Positions 1-6,232 of a DNA stretch of 7,542 nt are shown here, piece after piece. The DNA comes from an uncultured Xanthobacteraceae bacterium (GTDB taxonomy: Bacteria; Pseudomonadota; Alphaproteobacteria; Rhizobiales; Xanthobacteraceae): positions 1-7,542 of the forward strand of contig CATPCO010000528.1 of NCBI GenBank assembly GCA_955652925.1. The letters run 5' to 3'. The first letter of the stretch is position 1; each line of letters opens with the position of its first letter. The notes under the pieces were generated by a model that was given only the letters and a program-made list of their open reading frames with translations, was not told where the DNA came from and searched no databases. The position numbers and the translations under genes were made by a program.

Positions 1-11
1 GAAAATCAGTC

Positions 12-17
12 TATAAT
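12..17 (+). promoter_or_regulatory. Candidate -10 hexamer upstream of the TctC-like gene
   Basis: The hexamer TATAAT is a perfect match to the sigma-70 -10 consensus and lies 53 nt before the start codon at 71. The matching -35 box would fall before the first base of the window, so the promoter cannot be completed here. Position and strand fit a promoter for the TctC-like gene with a 5' leader of roughly 45 nt. A chance match is possible in this AT-rich leader. Confidence 0.35.
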
Positions 18-57
18 ATCGAGTGCGCTAGCCCACGCATAAAAAGCAGGGCGGCTC

Positions 58-63
58 GGGAGG
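58..63 (+). promoter_or_regulatory. Strong ribosome binding site of the TctC-like gene
   Basis: GGGAGG lies 7 nt before the ATG at 71. This is a near-ideal Shine-Dalgarno sequence and spacing, and it settles the start of the TctC-like gene. Confidence 0.8.
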
Positions 64-70
64 ACGAGAT

Positions 71-1051
71 ATGAAGCAGAGACTGTTCTTGGCCGTTTTC
101 ACCGCGGCCTTGCTGGCAGCAGGCAGCCCGCATGCGGAGCCGGCGGCGAATGCCTATCCGAGCCGCCCGGTACGAATGGTCGTTCCTTATCCGGCTGGCG
201 GGCCTTCGGATTTGCTGGGCCGGCTTTTGGCGCAAAAGCTAGGCGATCGTTTGGGTCAGTCGTTTTACGTCGAGAACGTCAGTGGCGCGAGCGGTGCCGT
301 GGGCGCCGGGCAGGTGGCCCAGGCGGCGCCGGACGGTCACACATTGCTGGTGGTGACGAACGACTTTGCGGTCGCGTCCGTTACGAACGCCAAGTTGCCC
401 TATGATCCCATCGCGAACTTCTCGCCCGTAACCATCGTCGCCACTTCGCCCCAGGTGGTCGCGGTCAATCCGACAGTTCCCGCCAAAACCATGAAGGAGC
501 TGATCGATCTGATCAGGGCCTCGCCCGACAAGTACAACTATGCCGGATTAGGCATCGGGTTTGGCCAGTTGTCTGCGGAGCGTTTGTTCAGGCTTGGTCT
601 CAAGCTTGATGGCTTGACCCGCGTCCCCTTCAATGGAGCAGCGCCGGCGGTGAACTCAACGCTCGCGGGGCACACGCAGATCATCTTCCTCGGACTGCCT
701 CCGGTCGCTCCGCACCTGAGCGCCGAGAAACTAAGGGCCCTGGGGGTCACCAGTCCCGAGCGAGCAACGGCGTTTCCGCAAATTCCGACCTTGCGCGAGT
801 CTGGCGTGCCGGATCAGGAATCCGAACTGCTCATCGGTGTGGTTGCTCCCGCGGGCACGCCGCCGCACGTTGTCTCCCTGCTGCAGAAAGAGGTTGCCGG
901 GATTGTTGCCCTGCCCGATGTGAAATCGACGCTCGGTTCATTGAGCTTCCAGGCCGTTGCGAGCACGCGTGGGCAGTTTGCAGATCAGATCAAGGACGAC
1001 ATTGCGGTTTGGGGCAAGGTGATGAAGGATGCGAATATCCCGGTGAATTGA
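71..1051 (+). CDS. Tripartite tricarboxylate transporter substrate-binding protein (TctC/Bug family)
   Basis: A 326-residue periplasmic solute-binding protein of the Bug/TctC family (PF03401). Family members capture small organic anions such as carboxylates for a TctA/TctB membrane pair, or act as sensors. The N-terminus has a positive start (MKQR), a hydrophobic core to about residue 18, and likely signal cleavage after A22 or after the ANA at 26-28. The mature protein opens with YPSRPVRMVVPYPAGGPSD (residues 29-47), the family hallmark. It continues with a GQ-x-VENVSGASGAVGA stretch (about 62-79), APDGHTLL (86-93), and the usual FP-IPT-ES--P segment (235-248). Length is normal for the family. 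The start is fixed by the strong GGGAGG site. The gene stands alone: no TctA or TctB is in the window. It converges with livF with only 19 nt between the stop codons and no obvious terminator hairpin. Bug proteins often occur as orphans in large numbers, so the ligand cannot be read from sequence. Confidence 0.93.
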   Translation: MKQRLFLAVFTAALLAAGSPHAEPAANAYPSRPVRMVVPYPAGGPSDLLGRLLAQKLGDRLGQSFYVENVSGASGAVGAGQVAQAAPDGHTLLVVTNDFAVASVTNAKLPYDPIANFSPVTIVATSPQVVAVNPTVPAKTMKELIDLIRASPDKYNYAGLGIGFGQLSAERLFRLGLKLDGLTRVPFNGAAPAVNSTLAGHTQIIFLGLPPVAPHLSAEKLRALGVTSPERATAFPQIPTLRESGVPDQESELLIGVVAPAGTPPHVVSLLQKEVAGIVALPDVKSTLGSLSFQAVASTRGQFADQIKDDIAVWGKVMKDANIPVN

Positions 1052-1070
1052 TGTAGCCGGGCGAAGAAGC

Positions 1071-1766
1071 TTACACGCTCAGATACGTCCGCAGCACAAA
1101 CTCATTGTGCTCGAGCTCGGCTGAGCTGCCGGTAAAGCAGATCTCGCCCTTGTTCATGACGTGATGCCGGTCGGCGATCGCAAGCGCGGTGCGCAGGTTC
1201 TGCTCGACCAGGAGAATCGCCAGTCCCTCGCGCTTGACACTCTTGAGCACCGAGATGATCTCCTGCACGATCATCGGCGCCAGGCCTTCCGAGGGCTCGT
1301 CGAGCAGCAGCAGGCTGGGATTGAGCATGAGCGCGCGCGCGATTGAAAGCATCTGCTGCTCGCCGCCCGAGAGCTGAAAGCCGAGATTGCGCTCACGCTG
1401 CTTGAGGTTCGGAAACAAAGCGAAGATGCGCTCCAACGTCCATCGACGCTTATCGCCTGCGCGGGCAAAGACCGTGAGGTGCTCGCGCACGGTGAGACTC
1501 GGAAAAATGCCGCGCTCCTGCGGCACAAAACCGAATCCCAGGCGGGCGACAGCATAGGGCGCCAGCGCTCCGATGTCGCGGCCCTTGTATACGATCCTGC
1601 CGGCTCGCGGCTTGAGATAGCCCATGATGGTGAGGATGGTCGTGGTCTTGCCGGCGCCGTTGCGGCCGAGCAGACAGACGACCTCCCCGTCGCGCACCGA
1701 TAGCGATACGCCGCGCAGGATATGGCTCTCGCCGTAATAGGCATTGACGTTTTCGAGCTCGAGCAT
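1071..1766 (-). CDS. livF: Branched-chain amino acid-type ABC transporter ATPase (LivF)
   Basis: A 231-residue cytoplasmic ATPase subunit of an HAAT-family (branched-chain amino acid/amide) importer. It pairs with LivG to power the membrane permeases. Visible motifs are Walker A GRNGAGKT (34-41), the Q-loop glutamine at 83 in VPQERGIFPSLTV, the signature LSGGEQQ (132-138), and Walker B LLLLDEP (152-158) followed by SEGLAP. The usual switch histidine is a glutamine in LVEQN (187-190), which is normal for LivF and separates it from LivG. Length and the MLELENVNAYYG opening are typical of LivF. It is the last gene of the operon, following livG after an 89-nt gap that is almost filled by an inverted pair of REP-like palindromes. 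No good Shine-Dalgarno precedes the ATG, so structure in the gap may tune LivF translation. The transported substrate could be an amino acid, amide, urea or aromatic acid. Confidence 0.93.
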   Translation of the reverse strand: MLELENVNAYYGESHILRGVSLSVRDGEVVCLLGRNGAGKTTTILTIMGYLKPRAGRIVYKGRDIGALAPYAVARLGFGFVPQERGIFPSLTVREHLTVFARAGDKRRWTLERIFALFPNLKQRERNLGFQLSGGEQQMLSIARALMLNPSLLLLDEPSEGLAPMIVQEIISVLKSVKREGLAILLVEQNLRTALAIADRHHVMNKGEICFTGSSAELEHNEFVLRTYLSV

Positions 1767-1780
1767 CTCAGTGCAAAACC

Positions 1781-1852
1781 GTAGCCCGCGTTGAGCAGCA
1801 GCGAAACGCGGGGACTATGGCCCCGGATTTCGCTCCGCTCAATCCGGGCTAC
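1781..1852. repeat. Inverted pair of REP-like palindromic elements (BIME-like) between livG and livF
   Basis: Two copies of a roughly 32-nt unit face each other. The left copy starts GTAGCCCG (1781-1788) and the right copy ends CGGGCTAC (1845-1852), its exact reverse complement. Each copy is itself a hairpin. CCCGCGTT (1785-1792) pairs with AACGCGGG (1805-1812) around a 12-nt loop, and CCCGGATT (1822-1829) pairs with AATCCGGG (1841-1848) around an 11-nt loop. Both loops share GAGC...AGCGA-type bases when read in the same orientation. The right end lies 3 nt from the livG stop. This resembles the paired REPs of bacterial interspersed mosaic elements and similar palindromes scattered in Bradyrhizobium-like genomes. 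It probably forms RNA structure in the livG-livF transcript. Confidence 0.75.
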
Positions 1853-1855
1853 AGC

Positions 1856-2599
1856 TCAGTGCATCATACCGAGATAGACTTCGCGCACCCGGTCGCTCGC
1901 GCGGATCTCAGCCGCGGGGCCGGAGGCAACCACCTCGCCGTAGTGGAGGACGGTGATGTGATCGGCCACCGAGAACACCACGTTCATGTCATGCTCGATC
2001 ATCAGGATCGTGAGCGCGCGCGGCAGCGCGGCGATGAGCTCGATCACGCGCGCGGTTTCGGCGGGAGACATCCCGGAGGTCGGCTCATCGAGGAGGAGAA
2101 GATCAGGCTCGCCCGCAAGGGCGATCCCGAGCTCGAGTTGGCGTTGCTCGCCGTAGGACAGATTGCGTGCCGGCGCTGTCCCGTCCTGCCTGAGCTCCAC
2201 TTGCCGCATCAGCTCTTCCGCTCGGGCGGCGAGCAGGCTTAGCCGACGTACCGGAGTGAAGAAATCGAGCGATCTGCCGCGTCGCGCCCCAACCGCCAGG
2301 CGCAGATTCTCCAGCACGCCGAGATTGTGGAACAGGTTGTTGCGCTGGAAGGTCCGCGCCACGCCGGCGCGGCTCACGCGGTCGGGCGGCCAGCCGGTAA
2401 TGTCGTTTCCCTTGAGCCAAATCCGGCCGCCGCTCGGCGCGAGCTGGCCCCCGATCTGATTGACGAGGCTCGTCTTGCCGGCGCCGTTCGGACCGATGAT
2501 GGCGTGACGCTCGCCCGGCTCGATGGCGAGATTCACGTTGTTGGTGACCACCAGATTGCCGAACGATCGGTAGAGGTTCTCGATGCGCAGCAGCGTCAT
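1856..2599 (-). CDS. livG: Branched-chain amino acid-type ABC transporter ATPase (LivG)
   Basis: A 247-residue cytoplasmic ATPase of the same HAAT importer. Motifs are Walker A GPNGAGKT (36-43), the Q-loop glutamine at 85 in ARTFQRNNLF, the signature LSYGE (147-151), Walker B LLLLDEPTSGMSP (167-179), and the switch histidine at 203 in IEHDM. The ARTFQ and SGMSP forms and the H-loop are typical of LivG rather than LivF. The start chosen is the ATG at 2599, which opens with MTLLRIENLYRSFG and overlaps the TGA stop of the permease gene as ATGA. A longer in-frame version starting at 2653 adds 18 residues that lie inside the permease coding sequence and do not belong to the family. The overlap implies translational coupling and one transcript with the permease upstream and livF downstream. 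The internal segment at about 104-125 (GARRGRS...RRL) is the variable linker usual in LivG. Confidence 0.94.
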   Translation of the reverse strand: MTLLRIENLYRSFGNLVVTNNVNLAIEPGERHAIIGPNGAGKTSLVNQIGGQLAPSGGRIWLKGNDITGWPPDRVSRAGVARTFQRNNLFHNLGVLENLRLAVGARRGRSLDFFTPVRRLSLLAARAEELMRQVELRQDGTAPARNLSYGEQRQLELGIALAGEPDLLLLDEPTSGMSPAETARVIELIAALPRALTILMIEHDMNVVFSVADHITVLHYGEVVASGPAAEIRASDRVREVYLGMMH

Positions 2600-4446
2600 G
2601 CGAACCGCCATTTGAGCGCTTTTGGCAGGGCGATCTGCCGCACGCTGCCCCAAATCCCGCCCGGAAAGAACATGACGCAGCAGATGAAAACCACCCCGAT
2701 AATCAGCATCCAGTGATCGCTATAGGTGCTCACCACGTTCTTCATGAGGAGAAACAGGCCGCTCCCGATGACGGGCCCGACCAGCGTTCCGGCGCCACCG
2801 AGGATCACCATGATCAGGATGTCGCCCGACGCGGTCCAATAGACTGCGTCCGGCGAGATGAAACTGTTGAAAATGGCGTAGAGACCGCCGGAAAATCCGG
2901 CAAGTCCACCGGCGATCACAAACGAGAGGAGCTTGTAGCGCCGTGTCGGATAGCCGATCGCCATCATGCGCGCTTCATTCTCGCGAATACCGACAAACAC
3001 ATGGCCGAGCGGAGCGTTCAGAAGACGACGCAGCCCCCAGTAGCAAGACAGGAAACAGGCAAGAGCCAGGAAATACATGGTAAGCGAATTCGCGAGGTCG
3101 GCCCCGAACAAGCTCGGCTTTTGCGCGATCGCAAGGCCATCCGAGCCGCCTGTGATATCGCGCCATTTCAACGCGGCCGAGAAGATGAGCTGCCCAAACG
3201 CGAGCGTGAGCATGAGGAACGTGATCCCGGCGGTGCGCACGCAGAAAAACCCGATCACAGCTGCCGCGACTGCGGCCAGCAAGACTCCGCCAGCCAGTCC
3301 CAGCCAGGCGCTCGCTCCGGCATGGGTGGTGAGGATCGCAACCGCATAGGCGCCCAACCCGAAAAATCCGGCATGGCCGAGCGACATCAGGCCGGTGAAG
3401 CCGAGAATGAGATCAAGGCTCATGGCAAGAATTGCAAAGATGTAGATCTCGGCGAGGAGGTCGCGCGGATAGCTCGACACGAGGAAGGGAAACACCATCA
3501 TCGCAGTGAGGAGAATGAGCCCGATCAGCCGCGTCTGCCGTGGGTGGTCGGCGCTCAAGGCGAAGGTCGGGGCCGATGCGGTGTGAGTGTGTGCAATCCC
3601 GAACAGACCTTGCGGCCGGGCAAGCAATACGAGCGCCATGACGAGGTAGATCAGGAACAGCGCCATGCTCGGCAGGTAGGCTTTGCCGAACGTATCGGCG
3701 ACGCCGATGAGAAGACTACCGGCAAACGCGCCGCGCAGACTGCCCATGCCGCCGATCACGATCACGATGAAGGCGGGAATGAGGATCTCGGCATCCATTC
3801 CGGGGTAAAGCCCGAGCACAGGACCGGCCGCGACACCGCCCAGCGCTGCCAAGGCGACACCCGCGCCGAAAACGGCCGCGAACAGGGCCGGAATGTTGAC
3901 GCCCAGACCGGCCGCCATGGCGCTGTCGTCGACGCCGGCGCGCACCATGGCGCCGATCCGGCTGCGCTCGAGCAGTTGCCACAGGAGGACAGCGATGGCA
4001 AAGCCGAGCGCAATCAGGAACAGCCGATATGAGGAGAAGACACCGGCTCCGATTTCGGTGTTGCCCCGCAGAGCCTCCGGCGCCGGGAGCGTGCGTACCG
4101 TGCGCCCCCAGACGGCTTGCACCAGGTCGAAGAAGACGAAAAGGAAGCCGAACGTCAGCAGCACCTGGTCCATATGCCCGCGGCGATAGAGCGGGCGCAG
4201 GAACACGCGCTCCATCGCCATGCCGATCAGCACAACGGGGAGGGGAGCCAGAAAGAATGCGGCCCAGAAATTGTTTGTGAGTTGGAAGATCGTGAGCCCG
4301 AAGAACGCGCCCAGCATGAAGAAGGATCCATGCGCAAGACTGACCACATTCATCAGGCCGAAAATGAGGGAGAGGCCTGCCGCCATCAGGAACAGCAGCA
4401 TGCCGTAGACGAGGCCGTTCAAGAGCTGAGCGACCAGATACGCCAC
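2596..4446 (-). CDS. Fused LivH-LivM branched-chain amino acid-type ABC permease
   Basis: A 616-residue inner-membrane protein that joins both permease subunits of an HAAT importer in one chain. The LivH-like half (about 1-283) opens AYLVAQLLNGLVYGMLLFL, has the LSLIFGLMNVVSLAHGSFFMLGA helix (25-47), a cytoplasmic coupling loop RSRIGAMVRAGVDDSAMAAGLG (161-182), and ends ARPQGLFG (276-283). A hydrophilic linker (about 284-304) follows. The LivM-like half (305-616) shows SLDLILGFTGLMSLGHAGFFGLGAYA (343-368), a second coupling loop APLGHVFVGIRENEARMMAIGYP (478-500), and the GGAGTLVGPVIG motif (550-561). Each half has about eight hydrophobic segments. The start codon is GTG, chosen because the sequence from there matches LivH N-termini; AAGGGG lies 3 nt upstream. 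It is the first gene of the livHM-livG-livF operon. Separate LivH and LivM proteins are the rule, but such fusions are known in alphaproteobacteria. No binding protein is next to it. Confidence 0.92.
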   Translation of the reverse strand: MAYLVAQLLNGLVYGMLLFLMAAGLSLIFGLMNVVSLAHGSFFMLGAFFGLTIFQLTNNFWAAFFLAPLPVVLIGMAMERVFLRPLYRRGHMDQVLLTFGFLFVFFDLVQAVWGRTVRTLPAPEALRGNTEIGAGVFSSYRLFLIALGFAIAVLLWQLLERSRIGAMVRAGVDDSAMAAGLGVNIPALFAAVFGAGVALAALGGVAAGPVLGLYPGMDAEILIPAFIVIVIGGMGSLRGAFAGSLLIGVADTFGKAYLPSMALFLIYLVMALVLLARPQGLFGIAHTHTASAPTFALSADHPRQTRLIGLILLTAMMVFPFLVSSYPRDLLAEIYIFAILAMSLDLILGFTGLMSLGHAGFFGLGAYAVAILTTHAGASAWLGLAGGVLLAAVAAAVIGFFCVRTAGITFLMLTLAFGQLIFSAALKWRDITGGSDGLAIAQKPSLFGADLANSLTMYFLALACFLSCYWGLRRLLNAPLGHVFVGIRENEARMMAIGYPTRRYKLLSFVIAGGLAGFSGGLYAIFNSFISPDAVYWTASGDILIMVILGGAGTLVGPVIGSGLFLLMKNVVSTYSDHWMLIIGVVFICCVMFFPGGIWGSVRQIALPKALKWRFA

Positions 4447-4481
4447 TGGCCCCTTACCCCGGCTTGTTCGAGGATCACGGT

Positions 4482-4511
4482 ATTATCGGCGACTTGATTA
4501 TCGGCCACTTG
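4482..4511. repeat. Tandem 15-bp direct repeat in the divergent promoter region
   Basis: ATTATCGGCGACTTG (4482-4496) is followed directly by ATTATCGGCCACTTG (4497-4511). The copies match at 14 of 15 positions, differing at 4491/4506. The pair lies 36 to 65 bp upstream of the GTG start of the permease fusion and 84 to 114 bp upstream of the divergent exported-protein gene. Position between divergent genes suggests a paired activator or repressor site, or a recent slippage duplication. No known regulator consensus was recognised. Confidence 0.6.
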
Positions 4512-4580
4512 GCAGTCGCCGGAAAGCTGCCATTCTTTAAGGCTGAGTTGATTCGGGACGTTACGTTCTGGCCGCGAATT

Positions 4581-4584
4581 GGAG
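4581..4584 (+). promoter_or_regulatory. Candidate ribosome binding site of the exported protein
   Basis: GGAG lies 11 nt before the ATG at 4596, slightly further than ideal. A second GGAG at 4590-4593 is only 2 nt from the ATG, too close to work well. Together they modestly support the 4596 start. Confidence 0.4.
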
Positions 4585-4595
4585 CAATTGGAGAA

Positions 4596-5705
4596 ATGGG
4601 CCCGCTCAGTCGGCGACACATCGTTGCAAGCGCCGCGGCGGCGAGTGCCTCCCTGGCATTGCGCGCGCCGGGCGTGATTTCCCGCGCCCAGGCTGCGCTG
4701 GCCGCCCGCACGCAATCCCAATCTGACCTGCTCGATGCCTATAACAATGCGCTCTCCCATTTCAGGGCGATCCTGAGCGAACGCCGCGCCCAGATCAGGT
4801 CCAACCAGCCGCTCCCGAACCTGCCGGGACAGGGTCTCTATCTCGCACGCAATGCGATGATGAGCACGTACAAGGATCTCACCGACGCGCTTCCTGCGCG
4901 GATCGGGAGGCCGAACAAGCTCGCAATCCCTGCGGCCTATTTCGATGCCGATAACGAGCCGCTGCTCGATGAGTATACTAGTCTCTTCAGCGTCATGCAG
5001 GCGCCGCCTGCCAATGCGCAAAAATCAGAGACGCCATTCAAGGACGTCGTTGATCTCGGCACCGCCATTGCGCACGCCAAGGGTCTGGACGCGGCGAATG
5101 CGGAACGCGCGGGTCTCATCAGCCTGGGCCTTTTCTTCGCCGAGACCAATGGCAATCAGAACATCGGCAATGCGCGCTCCAACACATACAAGGGGAGCCT
5201 GCAGACCGGTGTGTCCGAGGATCAGAATGGTCGAAGGAAATGGACGTCGCTCAAAAAAACGATTGCAGCCTTTGATCCGGCCTTGATCGCGCGCGACGAG
5301 AAAGAAGAGGCGCGTGTCGGCAATGCCGATCATCGCTTCAATCACTGGACCGCCGTGCGCGACGGTTTGATGAACGCCCACGCGGAGCTTTTTCTGCAAA
5401 TTCCCGCAATCGTGAAGGCCCTGCCGGATGCGATCGATCAAATGAAAGTCTTCGAGCTCATCCAGATCATTCCGAGCCCGACCAAATCAGCGCTCCATTC
5501 CGGTAACCTGGTGAACGCTCGAATCTCCGACCCGACCATCATGCGCTTCCTGCGCAACAACAGCGTGTTTACCTACGGGCAGGCCGACAGAGCAAAAACA
5601 TCCGCGACCTTCCGCGAAATCCTCGATGCGATGTGGCTGTTCAACGACAAATTCGAGCGTGCGCTCGCCAAATTCAAGGAGATCAAGGCGGGGCAGAAAA
5701 TCTAA
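4596..5705 (+). CDS. Exported protein of unknown function with twin-arginine-like signal
   Basis: I do not recognise this 369-residue protein. Translation is taken from the ATG at 4596, because it places MGPLSRRHIVASAAAASASLAL at the N-terminus: a twin arginine at 6-7, a short alanine-rich core, and a possible cleavage site after AQA (31-33). This looks like a Tat-type signal. The open frame extends upstream to a TTG at 4464, but that adds 44 residues with no signal character. The mature part is mostly predicted helix, with no membrane segments and no cysteines seen. Residues about 176-206 read LGLFFAETNGNQNIGNARSN then TYKGSLQTG. A helix-borne glutamate (E183), then a polar turn and a K-G-S-L-Q segment (199-203), loosely recalls the ES...G-x-x-Q catalytic region of lysozyme-like transglycosylases; this is only a hypothesis. 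The C-terminal half is rich in charged helices. It is divergent from the livHM operon across about 150 bp. Function is unknown; a periplasmic role is inferred from the signal only. Confidence 0.8.
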   Translation: MGPLSRRHIVASAAAASASLALRAPGVISRAQAALAARTQSQSDLLDAYNNALSHFRAILSERRAQIRSNQPLPNLPGQGLYLARNAMMSTYKDLTDALPARIGRPNKLAIPAAYFDADNEPLLDEYTSLFSVMQAPPANAQKSETPFKDVVDLGTAIAHAKGLDAANAERAGLISLGLFFAETNGNQNIGNARSNTYKGSLQTGVSEDQNGRRKWTSLKKTIAAFDPALIARDEKEEARVGNADHRFNHWTAVRDGLMNAHAELFLQIPAIVKALPDAIDQMKVFELIQIIPSPTKSALHSGNLVNARISDPTIMRFLRNNSVFTYGQADRAKTSATFREILDAMWLFNDKFERALAKFKEIKAGQKI

Positions 5706-5727
5706 GTGCGGCGGGGGTGAAACGCAC

Positions 5728-5885
5728 GGTCAGCTGTTGGTCAATCAATTCGTTTCTGAAGTAGGGGATCACTAAGGTCACCATGCCGCCATGATCGAGC
5801 GCGGCTTCGGCAAGCGCGCCCATCGGGCCCATGGACCCACCCCGTGGCGATTGCCGTGCTCGGCCAGAGTCTGGCAGCCAACCTA
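5728..5885 (-). pseudogene. Frameshifted remnant of a LOG-family phosphoribohydrolase gene
   Basis: On the minus strand, 5841 down to 5728 reads GGSMGPMGALAEAALDHGG then MVTLVIPYFRNELIDQQLT. This matches the GGGSVGLMGA-ADA-L-AGG-V-GVIP-F---E--H-GLT core of LOG-family proteins (cytokinin riboside 5'-monophosphate phosphoribohydrolase, formerly lysine decarboxylase family). Just upstream, in another frame, 5885 to about 5850 reads VGCQTLAEHG, which fits the LG--LAE-G segment that precedes the glycine motif in the family. Homology therefore switches frame near 5845. It lacks the N-terminal CGSS region, and the PGGxGTxxE nucleotide/catalytic motif that should follow is absent. Only about 50 of the usual 180-200 residues survive, ending 22 nt from the stop of the exported-protein gene. 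The gene is clearly broken. The assignment rests on motif memory, not a search. Confidence 0.6.
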
Positions 5886-5949
5886 TGAACCTGTGCCTCA
5901 CCGCCAGGGCCAAACGCAGCCAGTTCCTAGTTTACGTGTCTGATTCGAA

Positions 5950-5970
5950 GGGTGCACTCCAGGGTGCACC
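5950..5970. repeat. Tandem GGGTGCAC palindrome
   Basis: GGGTGCAC occurs at 5950-5957 and again at 5962-5969, a 12-nt period. The core GGTGCACC is its own reverse complement, so the pair is both a direct and an inverted repeat. A short inverted repeat ACAGG (5974-5978)/CCTGT (5985-5989) follows. It could be a protein-binding site or the scar of a site-specific recombination event; no integrase gene is in the window. Confidence 0.45.
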
Positions 5971-6056
5971 CCAACAGGCGTTACCCTGTAAAAAAGAGAG
6001 GAATAGCGAGCCGTCGTGCAAGAAGTGCCCGAAAAATCGAGATTTGCGCAAAAAAT

Positions 6057-6117
6057 AACAGGACGGAATCAGAAGCAAAAACAGGGCGGTAACAGGAGAA
6101 AAACAGAGCAGAACAGG
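6057..6117 (+). repeat. Phased AACAGG repeats in a purine-rich tract
   Basis: AACAGG occurs at 6057, 6080, 6091 and 6112, with the variant AACAGA at 6102. Successive starts are 23, 11, 11 and 10 nt apart, close to one or two helical turns. The surrounding stretch from about 5990 to 6120 is very rich in A and G on the plus strand and contains several runs of five or six A. There is no credible open frame in it. It resembles degenerate repeat tracts seen between genes in Bradyrhizobium-like genomes; function is unknown. Confidence 0.45.
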
Positions 6118-6200
6118 AAATCGCCATGCGTGGGCGCTGCTGAGATTGCATCAGTGCTCGTCCCTCCGACTGGGAGCGGACCACATCCGCGGTCGCATCC

Positions 6201-6232
6201 AAACAAAAACCCGGCGCGGTGTTCCGGCCGGG
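6201..6232 (-). terminator. Intrinsic terminator, minus strand
   Basis: Read on the minus strand, CCCGGC (6232-6227) pairs with GCCGGG (6215-6210) around an 11-nt loop and is followed by TTTTTGTTT (6209-6201). A GC stem followed directly by a U run is the standard rho-independent form. It faces transcription coming from the PF04392 gene, whose stop codon is 235 bp upstream. It would also keep that transcript from entering the region downstream. There is no T run on the plus side, so it works in one direction only. Confidence 0.7.

Noticed and set aside
2600..2653. N-terminal extension of LivG by 18 residues to an upstream ATG
   Set aside because: The extra residues lie within the permease coding sequence and do not match LivG. 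The ATGA overlap at 2596-2599 gives the usual start.
2713..4032. Long open frame of 439 residues on the plus strand antisense to the permease fusion
   Set aside because: Its protein is a charged, low-hydrophobicity shadow rich in E, R, H and Q, as expected from the opposite strand of a membrane-protein gene with high GC at third positions. It has no recognisable domain and the minus-strand gene is certain.
4509..4530. Sigma-54-like promoter (TTGGCA followed by AAAGCTGC)
   Set aside because: The -24 half resembles the consensus, but the required GC at -12 with TTGC-type context is not at the right spacing.
4464..4595. Longer start (TTG at 4464) for the exported protein
   Set aside because: It would bury the twin-arginine signal 49 residues into the protein and place coding sequence through the tandem repeat and promoter region.
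5900..5972. tRNA 3' end or phage attachment site suggested by GATTCGAA next to the GGTGCACC repeats
   Set aside because: No acceptor stem, anticodon arm or paired T-arm could be built around it on either strand.
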